Below, one piece after another: positions 25,740-34,418 of a stretch of DNA of 43,135 nt. How positions within the stretch are numbered: the first letter of the stretch is position 1; the number at the start of each line of letters is the position of its first letter. The notes beneath the pieces are model-generated. The model searched no databases. It was not told where the DNA came from and was given only the letters and a program-made list of their open reading frames with translations. The stretch comes from CAZUAQ01 sp964618455. GTDB taxonomy: Bacteria; Planctomycetota; Phycisphaerae; UBA1845; PWPN01. A program made the translations under genes and the position numbers. The stretch covers positions 1 to 43,135 of the forward strand of contig CAZUAQ010000045.1 of the NCBI GenBank assembly GCA_964618455.1, given 5' to 3'.

Positions 25740-27301
25740 GACGACCCTCCCGGTGTGGGATGAAACGCGGTCGCCGGTCGTCCGCCTCCGGCCGCCACAT
25801 TCCTCTCGTCGAGCGTATGCGGGCTGGGCGGCATGGCGTCCCGCTGTTTGAGCAGTTCTTCCAGCCGTTTGACCATGTCCGCGCCGAGCACGTGTTCGAC
25901 TTCTTCGGCGTCGCGATCCACGTGGCTGGGGGCGATGTCCGCGTGCGTGACGAGGTACATCTCCCAGAGGCGGTGATTACGCGTGAGCCGCGCGGCATGA
26001 TCGAATCCTTCGGCGGTCAGGCGATAGATCCCTTCGCGATCGGTGACGATGAGCCCGTCGTTGAGCGTGGAGCGGAGTGCCGACTTCAACTGTCGGGGCG
26101 ACCACGAACGGCGTCCGAGCAGGGCCTTCACCGTCACCTCGGGTTGCACGTGCGATTTCGATGGGAGTCGACCGTCTCGGCGGGCGTCGGCTTCGAGGGA
26201 TTCGTACATGGCGCGGAGCAGATGCTGGCGAGCAATTCTGCCCCTCAAGCGCACGTGGGCGAAGATCCGGGCGACGGCGCCGCGCGAAGGGGCGAAGAGC
26301 AGACTGATGACGAACAATCCCGCCGCCACGAGGACGATCATTGCCCCGGCGGGGAGGCGCGGTTGCATGCCGCTCAACGCCGCGCCGATGCACGTGCTCA
26401 AAGCGCCGAATGCTCCGGCAATGATCAACATGCTGGACAGCCGGTGCGTCCAGAAGCGCGCCGCCGCCGATGGAATGATCAGCAGCGCGATGATCAGGAT
26501 CAATCCCACGACCTGCAGCCCGATGACGGTGACGGTCACGACCAGCGCCATCATCAGGACGTCAAGTAAGAGTGCGGAGAACCCCTGGCAGACCGTGTAG
26601 GCGGGGTCGAAGCTCAGCAGCGTGAATTCCTTGAACAACAGGATCGATGCGATCAGGACGATGGAGGCCACCCCGGCGATCATCCAGGCCTCACCGCTGA
26701 GCATCGAGGCGGTCTTCCCGTAGATGAAGATTTCCAGCCCGGCGGCGGAACCGGTTTCCATTTTCTGGACGACGCCAAGTACGGCGATGCCGCCACCGAA
26801 AAACACGCTGAGCACGATGCCCAGCGCCGTATCCTGCTTGAGGCGTGTGAATCGATCGATGCCCATGATGGCGAGCACGCCGAGCACGCCCGTGACCGTC
26901 GCCCCGACGAGCAGGACCGGAAGTGATTTGCCGTCCGCGCCGGCCAGAACCGCGATCATGTAAGCCAGCCCGATGCCGGGCAACGTGGCATGGCTGAGGG
27001 CGTCGCCGAGCAACGCCTGCCTACGGAGCAGCATGAAACAACCCACGATGCCCGCCGCCATGCCCAGCAGCATCGATCCCCCCAGCACCACGCGCGTGTT
27101 GTGATCCTCCAGCTTGAGAATACGCACGGCCTGGCTCGCGAAACCCGAGTCCCGCGCGTCCATCTGAGAACTGCCTCCATCTTCCGCACGCGCATCACAC
27201 GGCATGCCTGCCACGCCAAGCATGATCGCCATCATGCCGAGCCGCAGCGGTGCTGACCACCTGCGTGCGGTGAGTGCAAAAAAGTGTCCCTTCGCATCCA
27301 T
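25736..27301 (-). CDS. Mn/Fe ABC importer permease 1 fused to a DtxR-like metal-sensor module
   Basis: 521 residues. The first 60 include a hydrophobic stretch (20-35) that resembles a signal peptide or an extra helix. ABC-3 permease domain about 65-340, with RRQALLGDALSHATLPGIG as conserved loop. A winged-helix segment follows (about 355-435: QHLLRAMYESLE like DtxR helix 1, TLNDGLIVTDREGIYRLTAEG as wing), then a dimerisation domain (436-490: RNHRLWEMYL, AEEVEH). His443, Glu466, Glu469 and His470 match MntR-type metal ligands. The helix-1 Asp position seems to be His360. The last 30 residues are low complexity. The ATG overlaps the ATPase stop by one base (TGATG), so translation is coupled. 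Confidence 0.9.
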   Translation of the reverse strand: MDAKGHFFALTARRWSAPLRLGMMAIMLGVAGMPCDARAEDGGSSQMDARDSGFASQAVRILKLEDHNTRVVLGGSMLLGMAAGIVGCFMLLRRQALLGDALSHATLPGIGLAYMIAVLAGADGKSLPVLLVGATVTGVLGVLAIMGIDRFTRLKQDTALGIVLSVFFGGGIAVLGVVQKMETGSAAGLEIFIYGKTASMLSGEAWMIAGVASIVLIASILLFKEFTLLSFDPAYTVCQGFSALLLDVLMMALVVTVTVIGLQVVGLILIIALLIIPSAAARFWTHRLSSMLIIAGAFGALSTCIGAALSGMQPRLPAGAMIVLVAAGLFVISLLFAPSRGAVARIFAHVRLRGRIARQHLLRAMYESLEADARRDGRLPSKSHVQPEVTVKALLGRRSWSPRQLKSALRSTLNDGLIVTDREGIYRLTAEGFDHAARLTRNHRLWEMYLVTHADIAPSHVDRDAEEVEHVLGADMVKRLEELLKQRDAMPPSPHTLDERNVAAGGGRPATAFHPTPGGSS

Positions 27302-28164
27302 CAGTAAGCTCGTTGCTTGATCGCTTCGGCGGCCTGGTCGAGCAGGGTCAACCGTCCGCCGTAGGTCTTGCGGAGATTCTCCTGAGTGAAGATGTCTTCG
27401 GTCGGCCCCTGGGCAACAATGCGCATGTTCAGCAGGATCACGTGATCGAAATATTGTGCGACGGTTTGCAGGTCGTGATGCACGACGAGCACGGTCTTAC
27501 CGGCGGAGCGGAGTTCGCGCAGGGTATTGACGATTGCTTTTTCCGTGGCGGCGTCGACGGCGGCGAAAGGCTCGTCCATGAAATAGATCCGGGCGTCCTG
27601 GGCGAGCGCGCGGGCCAGGAAGACGCGTTGCTGCTGGCCGCCCGAGAGCTGGCTGATCTGGCGCTTGGCCAGGTGGGCGATGCCCACGTGATCGAGCGCG
27701 CTGAGCCCCGCCTCCTTATGCTTGCGCGAGACGGGCAGGCACCAGCCGATTTTGCCGTACCTCCCCATGCAGACGACGTCGAGGGCATTGACCGGAAAGT
27801 CCCAGTCCACGCTCTCGCGCTGGGGCACGTACCCGACCAACTGACGCTGGCGGCGGTAGGGCTTGCCATAGATCGTGATCCGCCCTGAAGCTTTCGGGAC
27901 AAGGTCGAGCACCGCCTTGATGAGCGTGCTCTTGCCCGCGCCGTTCGGTCCGATGATGCCCACGAGCTTGCCTTCGGGGACGTCGAGGTCGATGTCCCAC
28001 AAGACCGGCCTGCGATGATAGGCGACCGTCATGTCGTGAATGGAGAGCGGGGCCTCGGTCGGGTGTTCGGCTCCCGTGGCGACCTCGGCGGTATACGGTT
28101 GCACCGGGGGGAGGGTCTGCACGAGTGTGTCGTTTCCGGAGAGTGGAGTGTCGCGATCTGTCAT
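27301..28164 (-). CDS. Mn/Fe ABC importer ATP-binding protein
   Basis: 287 residues. ABC ATPase of the metal (MntA/ZnuC/SitB) class: Walker A GPNGAGKST, Q-loop VPQRESVDW, signature LSGGQQQR, Walker B YFMDEPF, switch His in VVHHD. QRESVDWDFPVNALDVV is characteristic of manganese/zinc importers. It powers the two permeases encoded downstream, with one-base overlap to permease 1. The ~40-residue N-terminal extension before SIHDMTVAYHRRPVLW is polar and variable. AAAGG eight bases upstream supports the ATG. It follows the substrate-binding protein gene by ten bases. Confidence 0.95.
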   Translation of the reverse strand: MTDRDTPLSGNDTLVQTLPPVQPYTAEVATGAEHPTEAPLSIHDMTVAYHRRPVLWDIDLDVPEGKLVGIIGPNGAGKSTLIKAVLDLVPKASGRITIYGKPYRRQRQLVGYVPQRESVDWDFPVNALDVVCMGRYGKIGWCLPVSRKHKEAGLSALDHVGIAHLAKRQISQLSGGQQQRVFLARALAQDARIYFMDEPFAAVDAATEKAIVNTLRELRSAGKTVLVVHHDLQTVAQYFDHVILLNMRIVAQGPTEDIFTQENLRKTYGGRLTLLDQAAEAIKQRAY

Positions 28165-28174
28165 CGTGTAGCCT

Positions 28175-29227
28175 TTACTCGGATTGTTCGGCGATCCTTG
28201 TCAGCTTGCCGTGAAGGCCCTGCGGCGGTGCTTCCCCGCCGAGCGCGCGGGTGACCAGCGTGATGTTGTGGTCGAGCATACCGATGTACGTGCCTTCGTA
28301 CGTGCCCGGTTCGCCCATGGCGTCGGAGAAGAGTTCGCCGCCGACGCGCACCTCGTGACCTTTGGCGGCGGCGCCTTCGATCAGGGCTTCGATATTCTTC
28401 CGCGAGACACTGGTCTCCACGAACACGGCGGAGATCTTCCGATCGACGAGGAAGTCCACGAGCGTGTTGATGTCGTGCAGACCCGCTTCGGATTCCGTGG
28501 AGATGCCCTGAATTCCACGGACCTCCATGCCATAGGCGCGGCCGAAATAACTGAACGCATCGTGTGACGTAATCAGTACGCGGCGTCCCTCGGGAATCGT
28601 GGCGATACTTTTCTTGCCGTATGCATGCAACGCCTCACACTGGGCCATGAAGGCTTCGGCCCGGGATTGGTACGATTGCGCGTGGGCCGGGTCGAATTCC
28701 GCCAGGGCCTGCGCGACGGCCTGAACACACTGTGCCCAGGCGCTGGCATCCATCCACACGTGAGGATCGTAGTGGCCCGGGTAGTCCGCGAGCGGGAGAA
28801 GATAGGATTCATCGATGAGGCGGGTCACCGGGTGGACCGGTGACTTTCCGCTCTTGCTGATTTTCTCCAGCGTATCCTGCATCTTCCCTTCGAGCCGCAG
28901 CCCCGCGTAGAAGACGATGTCGGCCTGGTGAAGCAGTCCAAGATCGCGGCGGGTAGGCTGGTACGTGTGCGGATCGACGCCCTCGCCGATCATGCCGGTT
29001 ACCTCGGCGTGCTCGCCCGCCACTTGACGCACAATGTCCGTGACCATGCCCACCGACGTGGTGACGGCATAGGGGTAACTGCTGGGGTTGGAAGTGGGGC
29101 TCTCGGATGCGCTTCGACTGCAGCCGGTGACCAGCAGGCAAGTCCCGAAGAGCAGGGCTCCTGCCGCGGTCCAGCCGGCTCGCCGCAGGCATGCCATCGA
29201 ATTGCATATATTAGAGTTTCCATCCAT
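28175..29227 (-). CDS. Mn/Fe ABC importer substrate-binding lipoprotein (MntA/PsaA/SitA-like)
   Basis: 350 residues from ATG 29227, chosen because GGAG lies nine bases upstream and a compact signal peptide with lipobox LVTGC (Cys36) results. Earlier in-frame ATG (29254) sits against the operator. Cluster A-I binding protein: ligands expected at His87 (DPHTYQP), His156 (DPHVWMD), a Glu in STESEAG (245 or 247) and Asp302 (LFSDAMG). The third-ligand Glu and the absence of a His-rich loop point to Mn(II)/Fe(II) over Zn(II). It is lipid-anchored outside the cytoplasmic membrane and delivers metal to the permeases. First gene of the operon. Confidence 0.93.
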   Translation of the reverse strand: MDGNSNICNSMACLRRAGWTAAGALLFGTCLLVTGCSRSASESPTSNPSSYPYAVTTSVGMVTDIVRQVAGEHAEVTGMIGEGVDPHTYQPTRRDLGLLHQADIVFYAGLRLEGKMQDTLEKISKSGKSPVHPVTRLIDESYLLPLADYPGHYDPHVWMDASAWAQCVQAVAQALAEFDPAHAQSYQSRAEAFMAQCEALHAYGKKSIATIPEGRRVLITSHDAFSYFGRAYGMEVRGIQGISTESEAGLHDINTLVDFLVDRKISAVFVETSVSRKNIEALIEGAAAKGHEVRVGGELFSDAMGEPGTYEGTYIGMLDHNITLVTRALGGEAPPQGLHGKLTRIAEQSE

Positions 29228-29258
29228 TCGTCCAGGCTCCGTAAGAACAAACATCGCA

Positions 29259-29276
29259 AATTAGGCTCGCCTAATT
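29259..29276 (-). promoter_or_regulatory. Perfect 18-bp DtxR/MntR-type operator
   Basis: AATTAGGCTCGCCTAATT is a perfect palindrome. The core TTAGG-N4-CCTAA has the same half-sites and spacing as the DtxR consensus core. It overlaps the 3' edge of the -10 box and the expected start of transcription of the importer operon. The best candidate ligand is the DtxR/MntR protein encoded at 23714-24385. Confidence 0.85.
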
Positions 29277-29301
29277 CTAGTGTTCGGCGCGGCATTGTCA
29301 A
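29274..29301 (-). promoter_or_regulatory. Sigma70 promoter of the Mn/Fe importer operon
   Basis: On the minus strand a consensus TTGACA (29296-29301), 16-bp spacer, TAGAAT (29274-29279). The operator begins within the -10 and extends downstream, the expected arrangement for metal-dependent repression. Confidence 0.8.
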
Positions 29302-29334
29302 GCGGACGAAAACAAGGGCGTCCTGAATGCCGGG

Positions 29335-30744
29335 CTACTGATCGGAATCGGCCTGGCAGCCCCAATCGGGCAGGGCGAGATCACAGGGATCATCAAGTGA
29401 CTTCATGGAGCGAGCCAGTTCGTTCTCAAGTTCGCTGCGGAGTTCGGCGTGCTCGGGAATGTCTGCCAAATTCTTCAATTCATGTGGATCGGAATCCAGG
29501 TCGAAGAGCTGCGTCGTGCGCTCGCCATCCACGAGGTAAGTGAGGAGTTTGAACCGGTCCCTGCGGAGGCCTCGCTGCTCCCGCTCGTAGGCATAGAAGA
29601 GATGTGGGCGGGTGGGCTCGTCCCCGGTGATTGCCTGGCGGAGACTCCGGCCTTCGACGCTGTCGGGAACCTTGACGCCGAGGAAGTCGGCGAGTGTCGG
29701 ATACAGATCCAGCAGGTAACACAACGCTTCAGTACGCTTTCCGCGGTGGATTCCCGGACCCCTCAGGATCAACGGGACGCGCACGCTGTGTTCGTAGAGA
29801 TTCTGTTTGCCCATCAGTCCGTGTCGTCCGACCGCGAGGCCGTTGTCGGCAGTGTAAACGACGATCGTATTCCCACCGTGGGGAGTCCTGGCGAGAGCGT
29901 CGAGGAGGCGGCCGACCTGGGCATCGAGATGGGAGATGATGCCGTAGTAATCGGCGCGATGGCGGGCCACGATCTCAGGTGTACGCGGAAATGGGGCGAG
30001 CAGCTCATCGCGGATACGGAGTTCGCCATTATCGAAAGGATGCACCGGCATGAAGTTCGGCCAGCGGGGCAGCTTTTCGGGGTCATGCATCGTGGCGTAC
30101 GGCGCGGGAGAAGTTCGTGGATCGTGGGGCGCCATGTACGACACGTACATGAAAAAGGGGGCGGAATCGTCATAATCTTCCAGAAAGTTGATGGCGGCAT
30201 CGGTGAACAGGACGCTGGAGTGGCGATCGGCGATGGACTTGTCCTTGTTGTCATACATGCCCTTCGGATCGAAGTCGTAGACGGGGAACGCCTCGTGCTT
30301 CCACATGCCGCCGAAGAAGATCTTCGCGCCGTGCGAGAAGCTGCGCGCGTAAGACGCTCTATCGTTGTGCCACTTGCCTGTGCCGAAGGTAGCGTAACCG
30401 GCCTGACGCAGGGTTTCCGGAAGCGTGGGATGCGCAGCGGGGATCGTGCGCCCGTCACGTTCGAGGTGAAAGAGCGTTCGCCCGGACAACAGCATGGCGC
30501 GACTGGGCATGCACACCGCCGGGCGTGTCGAGCCCATGAGGTGCGCGTGCGTGAAGACCATGCCCGACTCGGCAAGTCGATCGAGGTGAGGGGTGCGAAT
30601 GTGCGGATTGCCCGCGCCGCCCCAGGCGGTGAAGCTCTGGTCGTCGGCGAAGAGAAAGAGGACATTCGGGCGAGATTCGGCCCTCGCAGAGCAGATGGCA
30701 AGCGCAGCAAGAGGAACGCATAGTCGAACGTTGAGCGATTTCAC
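29335..30744 (-). CDS. Secreted sulfatase (formylglycine type)
   Basis: 469 residues. Signal peptide in 1-22 (VPLAALAICSARA). Alkaline-phosphatase-fold sulfatase: metal-binding ADD (33-35) and the maturation motif CMPSR (78-82), in which Cys78 is expected to be converted to formylglycine by an FGE-type enzyme, then LLSGRT. Downstream are PFFMYVSYMAPHDPR, YTADNGLAVGRHGLMGKQNLYEHSVRVPLIL and DPHELKNLA, all typical. It hydrolyses sulfate esters, probably of sulfated polysaccharides or glycans, outside the cytoplasmic membrane. Substrate cannot be read from sequence. Such sulfatases are abundant in Planctomycetota. Transcribed alone. Confidence 0.92.
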   Translation of the reverse strand: MKSLNVRLCVPLAALAICSARAESRPNVLFLFADDQSFTAWGGAGNPHIRTPHLDRLAESGMVFTHAHLMGSTRPAVCMPSRAMLLSGRTLFHLERDGRTIPAAHPTLPETLRQAGYATFGTGKWHNDRASYARSFSHGAKIFFGGMWKHEAFPVYDFDPKGMYDNKDKSIADRHSSVLFTDAAINFLEDYDDSAPFFMYVSYMAPHDPRTSPAPYATMHDPEKLPRWPNFMPVHPFDNGELRIRDELLAPFPRTPEIVARHRADYYGIISHLDAQVGRLLDALARTPHGGNTIVVYTADNGLAVGRHGLMGKQNLYEHSVRVPLILRGPGIHRGKRTEALCYLLDLYPTLADFLGVKVPDSVEGRSLRQAITGDEPTRPHLFYAYEREQRGLRRDRFKLLTYLVDGERTTQLFDLDSDPHELKNLADIPEHAELRSELENELARSMKSLDDPCDLALPDWGCQADSDQ

Positions 30745-30772
30745 GACAGGCCTCGTACGGAAAAGAGGATTT

Positions 30773-30794
30773 CATGGGGACTTGTATCCCCATG
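30773..30794. repeat. Perfect inverted repeat upstream of the sulfatase gene
   Basis: CATGGGG-N8-CCCCATG lies about 30 bases before the sulfatase ATG (minus strand) and 45 bases after the RNase D stop. Could be an operator or an mRNA hairpin; no T-run follows. Confidence 0.45.
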
Positions 30795-30838
30795 TTACGC
30801 GATAGCCGAAGGCAGAGGGAACCCGTGCAGATTCAAGT

Positions 30839-32062
30839 TCAGTCCTGCGCGGGAGCCTGATCCGAGGGTGGATGCTGCTCGAGGAAAGCCTTGACTGCCG
30901 GGACGATCAGTTCCGCCTGCCATTTCAGCAATGACCCTGTCTCACGGATCTCATCGACGGAATCTGACCGATGGCGCACGATTGCCTCGAGGGAAGCCCG
31001 CGGCGCGATGACGGCGGGATCGATACCGAGTTCCGCAGCGATTTCGGCGCAGTGGGTCTTCAATTCACCGATCTTCGGCTTCGGGAAAGGCCATGCCCGC
31101 GGTTTTCGGGGTTGGGGCCACTCGGATTCCGGCAGCGTCTGGACTTTGCTGAAGACGCTTTCCAGGGCCCGATGCCGTCGGCCCTTGACATGACGGGGCA
31201 GGCGGACCTTGTCCAAGTCAAAAGTGTCCGGGTTGGCCGAGGCGCGGATGGCAAGATCGATGATTAACTGGTTGGGCATGATCTTGAACGGAGGGCGATC
31301 CGCCCGCCGGGCTTCGTCATCCCGCCAGTACCAGAGGGCGCGGACGTAGGCGAGTTCCTGACGGGTGAGGTAGCTCAGCCCCTTGACGCGCCACTCGTGG
31401 TCTGCTTCCGGCGCGGGTTTGGAGATCGCGGAGGAGGCGACCATCGCCTGGCAGCTCTCCCGATGCCATTCCAGCCGGCCCAGTCGCGCCAGCTCCTCAC
31501 GCATGCTTTCCGCCACGGACTCCAGGTAACGTGTATCGTCGCAGGCATAGTCGAGCTGCTCATCGGAAAGCGGGCGTCGGGACCAGTCCGACTTCTGACC
31601 TTTTTTGGAGAGCTGGATGTTGAGGTAACGATCGACGACGGCGGCGAGTCCCAACTCTTCAAATCCGAGCAGTTGAGCTGCTACCAGGGTATCGAACACC
31701 GGGCCCTGGGCTTCGAATCCGAAGGAGGCGCGTAGCATGCGCAGGTCATAGTCTCCGCCATGGAGAATCAGCGAAGCGGAGCGAAGCATTTCCAGGAAGG
31801 AGTGCAGATCGAGCTCGGCCAGGGGGTCCACAATGTAGTGTGTATCCCGGGCGGACAATTGAATCAGGCACACCTTGGCCGAGTAGCGGTGGAGGCTGTC
31901 CGCCTCCGTGTCGAGAGCGACGACGTTCGCGTCCGCGATGACACGGCAGAGGTCATCCAGCGACTTGCGAGAGTCCACATAACAGGCCGACGGGTCATTC
32001 GCGTGATTCAAGAAATGCAGTCCGAAAGGCGATCCGGAGGATCGGAATCCCACGTAGATCAA
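30839..32062 (-). CDS. rnd: Ribonuclease D
   Basis: About 407 residues. DEDDy 3'-5' exonuclease domain (30-205): Asp51 and Glu53 in ALDTEADS, Asp104 in HGGDYD, and Tyr172/Asp176 in DYACDDTRYL. A HRDC domain (about 235-310, DDEARRADRPPFKIMPNQLIIDLA) and a C-terminal helical part follow. It trims 3' ends of tRNA and other small RNAs. The start is unsure: the frame opens at a TTG (32062) without a Shine-Dalgarno sequence, and no ATG lies before the catalytic domain. A +1-frame ATG (32066) with GAGAG eight bases before it encodes only 23 residues; it might be a leader peptide or reflect a sequence error near the start. Confidence 0.9.
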   Translation of the reverse strand: MIYVGFRSSGSPFGLHFLNHANDPSACYVDSRKSLDDLCRVIADANVVALDTEADSLHRYSAKVCLIQLSARDTHYIVDPLAELDLHSFLEMLRSASLILHGGDYDLRMLRASFGFEAQGPVFDTLVAAQLLGFEELGLAAVVDRYLNIQLSKKGQKSDWSRRPLSDEQLDYACDDTRYLESVAESMREELARLGRLEWHRESCQAMVASSAISKPAPEADHEWRVKGLSYLTRQELAYVRALWYWRDDEARRADRPPFKIMPNQLIIDLAIRASANPDTFDLDKVRLPRHVKGRRHRALESVFSKVQTLPESEWPQPRKPRAWPFPKPKIGELKTHCAEIAAELGIDPAVIAPRASLEAIVRHRSDSVDEIRETGSLLKWQAELIVPAVKAFLEQHPPSDQAPAQD

Positions 32063-32437
32063 ACATCAGAAAACTCTCAACAACTCCCCAAGATTAAACG
32101 CGCAGGGAGACAAGTCAATACAGCGTTCGGCTGGACCCCGGTTCGCGAATCGAAGATCCAAGGAGAACCAGCCTCGGAATATCGATCAGATTCCATATCT
32201 ATTGCATTGGTAATGGTTTACGGTGCATGCCATGGGCTCGGGAAGAACTGAAACATCTTGGGTTGATCGATTAGACCCTTTCCCGCAGGCGGTCGAGGGG
32301 AGCATCAATGCCGATTTGATTACGTATTTATCGATTTTCAGGTGAATTGCGACGAGGAGATTGCGGACGTAAATTGCCGATAACACGCGACTTAGGAAGG
32401 GGTGTGAAAATCGGAGGAAATGCTTTGAACTTGATGC
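32063..32437. other. AT-richer intergenic region, no gene seen
   Basis: The stretch between RNase D and the dockerin-gene promoter is noticeably richer in A+T than its surroundings, especially 32180-32400. I see only very short ORFs and no clear RNA fold. Confidence 0.5.
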
Positions 32438-32466
32438 TTGCCATGAAAATGGCGTCCGGTTAGAAT
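32438..32466 (+). promoter_or_regulatory. Sigma70 promoter of the dockerin-type gene
   Basis: TTGCCA (32438-32443), 17-bp spacer, TAGAAT (32461-32466). The start codon at 32714 lies about 240 bases past the expected +1, so the transcript has a long leader. Confidence 0.6.
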
Positions 32467-32499
32467 CTCTTGAGTAGCGGAGATGAAACTTTGGGGTAG

Positions 32500-32554
32500 C
32501 CGAGAGCGCAGGAAAACTGTAATCCTCAAAGCTAAATCTCTAGCGTCAACTCGG
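32500..32554 (+). promoter_or_regulatory. Structured 5' leader, possible riboswitch-like element
   Basis: Within the long leader, CCGAG (32500-32504) pairs with CTCGG (32550-32554), enclosing AGGA/TCCT (32510-32526) and GCTA/TAGC (32531-32544). The GCGCAGGAAAAC...CAAAGCTA sequence loosely resembles the CAGGxAAAC...GCAAAGC parts of the c-di-GMP-I (GEMM) riboswitch, but the hairpin between them is too short for that family. A 12-bp palindrome (32583-32594) follows. It could also be only a stabilising leader fold. Confidence 0.25.
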
Positions 32555-32713
32555 AGGTTTCAAGAGCAAGCGAGAACATTGGGCCGATATCGGCACGACC
32601 CGCGCGAACGATGCGTCGCTTGACGGAGCGGGATCGGGGCCGGAGGGATGCCGGATCGCGGGATTCGCTGACGCTTAGCTCGAGACAATCGTACGTAGCC
32701 CCAGGAGGTAATC

Positions 32714-34171
32714 ATGGGAATGGTCAGGACACTCGGAATCGTTGTGCTTCTCACGGCGGGGACAGCCGTTGCGAACACGGTAACACTGACGGCGGAGGTC
32801 GGTGGCGATAATCACGCCGCTGATCTGAAGAACAACGTCTTTACGCTCTTCACGCCCGGCACCACGGCCGACGGCCAGCAGTTCGACATCGGCAGCGGTG
32901 TGCTGACCTGGGCGATCCACGCCACGCTCACAGGCACCTCGCCCGGCATTGCGAACCTGGTGTGTGATGTCGAATTGAAGGTGGGCGATGAAAACGGCCC
33001 GACCGCCAACGCCGACTTCATCAGCACGGTTCACGATCTCGCGGGATCGTCCTGTGCGGATTTCTCCGGCGGCTCGCTGGCCGGCCACTGCGGTCGTGAT
33101 GCCTCCGGCCAGGCCGACAGTGACGAAAGCGTCTGCGATCCCTGCTTCGCCTCGGCGGCCTTCGCCTACGCGTACAATACGAATGGCCTCGGCCCGGCTC
33201 GCATGATTGACCAGAACTTCGGCGACTTCTGCGGGACGACGAGCAATCCCAGCGGCGGCCCGAACATGGGTGTTTTCCTCTACCCCACCTGCGAGCCCGG
33301 TAAGCTGTTTGGTGTCGGTGGTGGTTTCCCGCACTACAAGGCCACGGGTGTGACGACGCTGGTTCGTCCATACATCGGCGTGTACCCGAATCCCGCGGAC
33401 GGCTCGATCGGCTACACCATGCCGCAGAGCTCGGTGCCTCTGATCGAAGGTCAGATCGACCTGACGAACCTCTCGGCGGGGACCTACACGCTTGTCGTGA
33501 CCCCGGGCGAGGGCATCAACGTTCTCCGCGATGACATCACCCTCACGCAGGATCAGCCCTCGTTTGCAGTGCCGGCCGACACCAAGATCGGCGACACGAT
33601 CACGTTCGAGCTGATCGACATTCCCGATACGTTCGAGTTGGTCACTGCCGCGTCGCGATGCACGCACGGTGCGACGGATTGGGACATTCCCCTGAGTCTT
33701 TCCGGTGGCCCGAACATCGAGCCTCGCGAGGGACCGCAGGAAATTGTGCTGACCTTCAACGAAGATGTCGCCGCGACTGATGGTACCCTCAATGCCGGCC
33801 AGGAAGTCATCGTCTCCGATGGTACGATCGACAGCATCACGGTGAATGGGCCTGAGATGGTGATCGCCATGTCGGGACTTTCCGCCGGGCATTACTGCCT
33901 TAACGTTCAGGTCGCGGGTCTCGAGTCGGCGCTGACCGGCGCACCACTGAGCGGTGACGATGATGTCGACATCAACGTCCTGACGGGTGATGTGAACGGC
34001 AGCCTCGGCGTGACGGTCATTGACCTCAGTGAAGCCAAGGTGCTCGTGGTGAACGGTGGCGCGGTGAATGGTTCGAACTTCATGATGGACGTGAACTGCA
34101 GCGGCGGATTCACCATCACGGACCTCAGCGTCATCAAGACCGGTGTCGGCAACACGGTCCTCTGTCCGTAA
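32714..34171 (+). CDS. Secreted protein with Ig-like domain and dockerin-like C-terminus
   Basis: 485 residues. AGGAGGT five bases before ATG gives a strong start. Signal peptide 1-20 (LGIVVLLTAGTAVA). The N-terminal half is Gly/Thr/Asp-rich and contains about ten cysteines, suggesting disulfides. Residues about 335-425 look like a Big/Ig-like beta-sandwich (EIVLTFNEDVAATDG, GLSAGHYCLNV). The C-terminus has two dockerin-like calcium repeats (GDVNGSLGVTVIDLSEAK and MDVNCSGGFTITDLSVI), joined as in type I-like dockerins of Planctomycetota. Long 5' leader with its own promoter; an intrinsic terminator follows. Role at the cell surface unknown. Confidence 0.8.
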   Translation: MGMVRTLGIVVLLTAGTAVANTVTLTAEVGGDNHAADLKNNVFTLFTPGTTADGQQFDIGSGVLTWAIHATLTGTSPGIANLVCDVELKVGDENGPTANADFISTVHDLAGSSCADFSGGSLAGHCGRDASGQADSDESVCDPCFASAAFAYAYNTNGLGPARMIDQNFGDFCGTTSNPSGGPNMGVFLYPTCEPGKLFGVGGGFPHYKATGVTTLVRPYIGVYPNPADGSIGYTMPQSSVPLIEGQIDLTNLSAGTYTLVVTPGEGINVLRDDITLTQDQPSFAVPADTKIGDTITFELIDIPDTFELVTAASRCTHGATDWDIPLSLSGGPNIEPREGPQEIVLTFNEDVAATDGTLNAGQEVIVSDGTIDSITVNGPEMVIAMSGLSAGHYCLNVQVAGLESALTGAPLSGDDDVDINVLTGDVNGSLGVTVIDLSEAKVLVVNGGAVNGSNFMMDVNCSGGFTITDLSVIKTGVGNTVLCP

Positions 34172-34234
34172 AAGTTGCCGCCCGATCCAGCATGCGGAAT
34201 TGGATGCCGCACGCCTCAAGATAACCTGACCATG

Positions 34235-34268
34235 ACGCCGCAGTGAGTTGCTCACTGCGGCGTTTTTT
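34235..34268 (+). terminator. Rho-independent terminator of the dockerin-type gene
   Basis: A perfect 13-bp stem, ACGCCGCAGTGAG with CTCACTGCGGCGT, three-base loop TTG, six T. Confidence 0.95.
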
Positions 34269-34418
34269 CGTGCGCTCGTCTTCTTCTGCTGTATCGTCGG
34301 TTCGGAGATCGAGATGGTCTGGATAGCGTGACGTGCGGGTGCGAGTGTGTATGGGCGGCAGCGAGAGGCGCCCGACAGGTTGCACTGATGGAATCTCGTG
34401 TGTCGCTAACTGTGAAAA

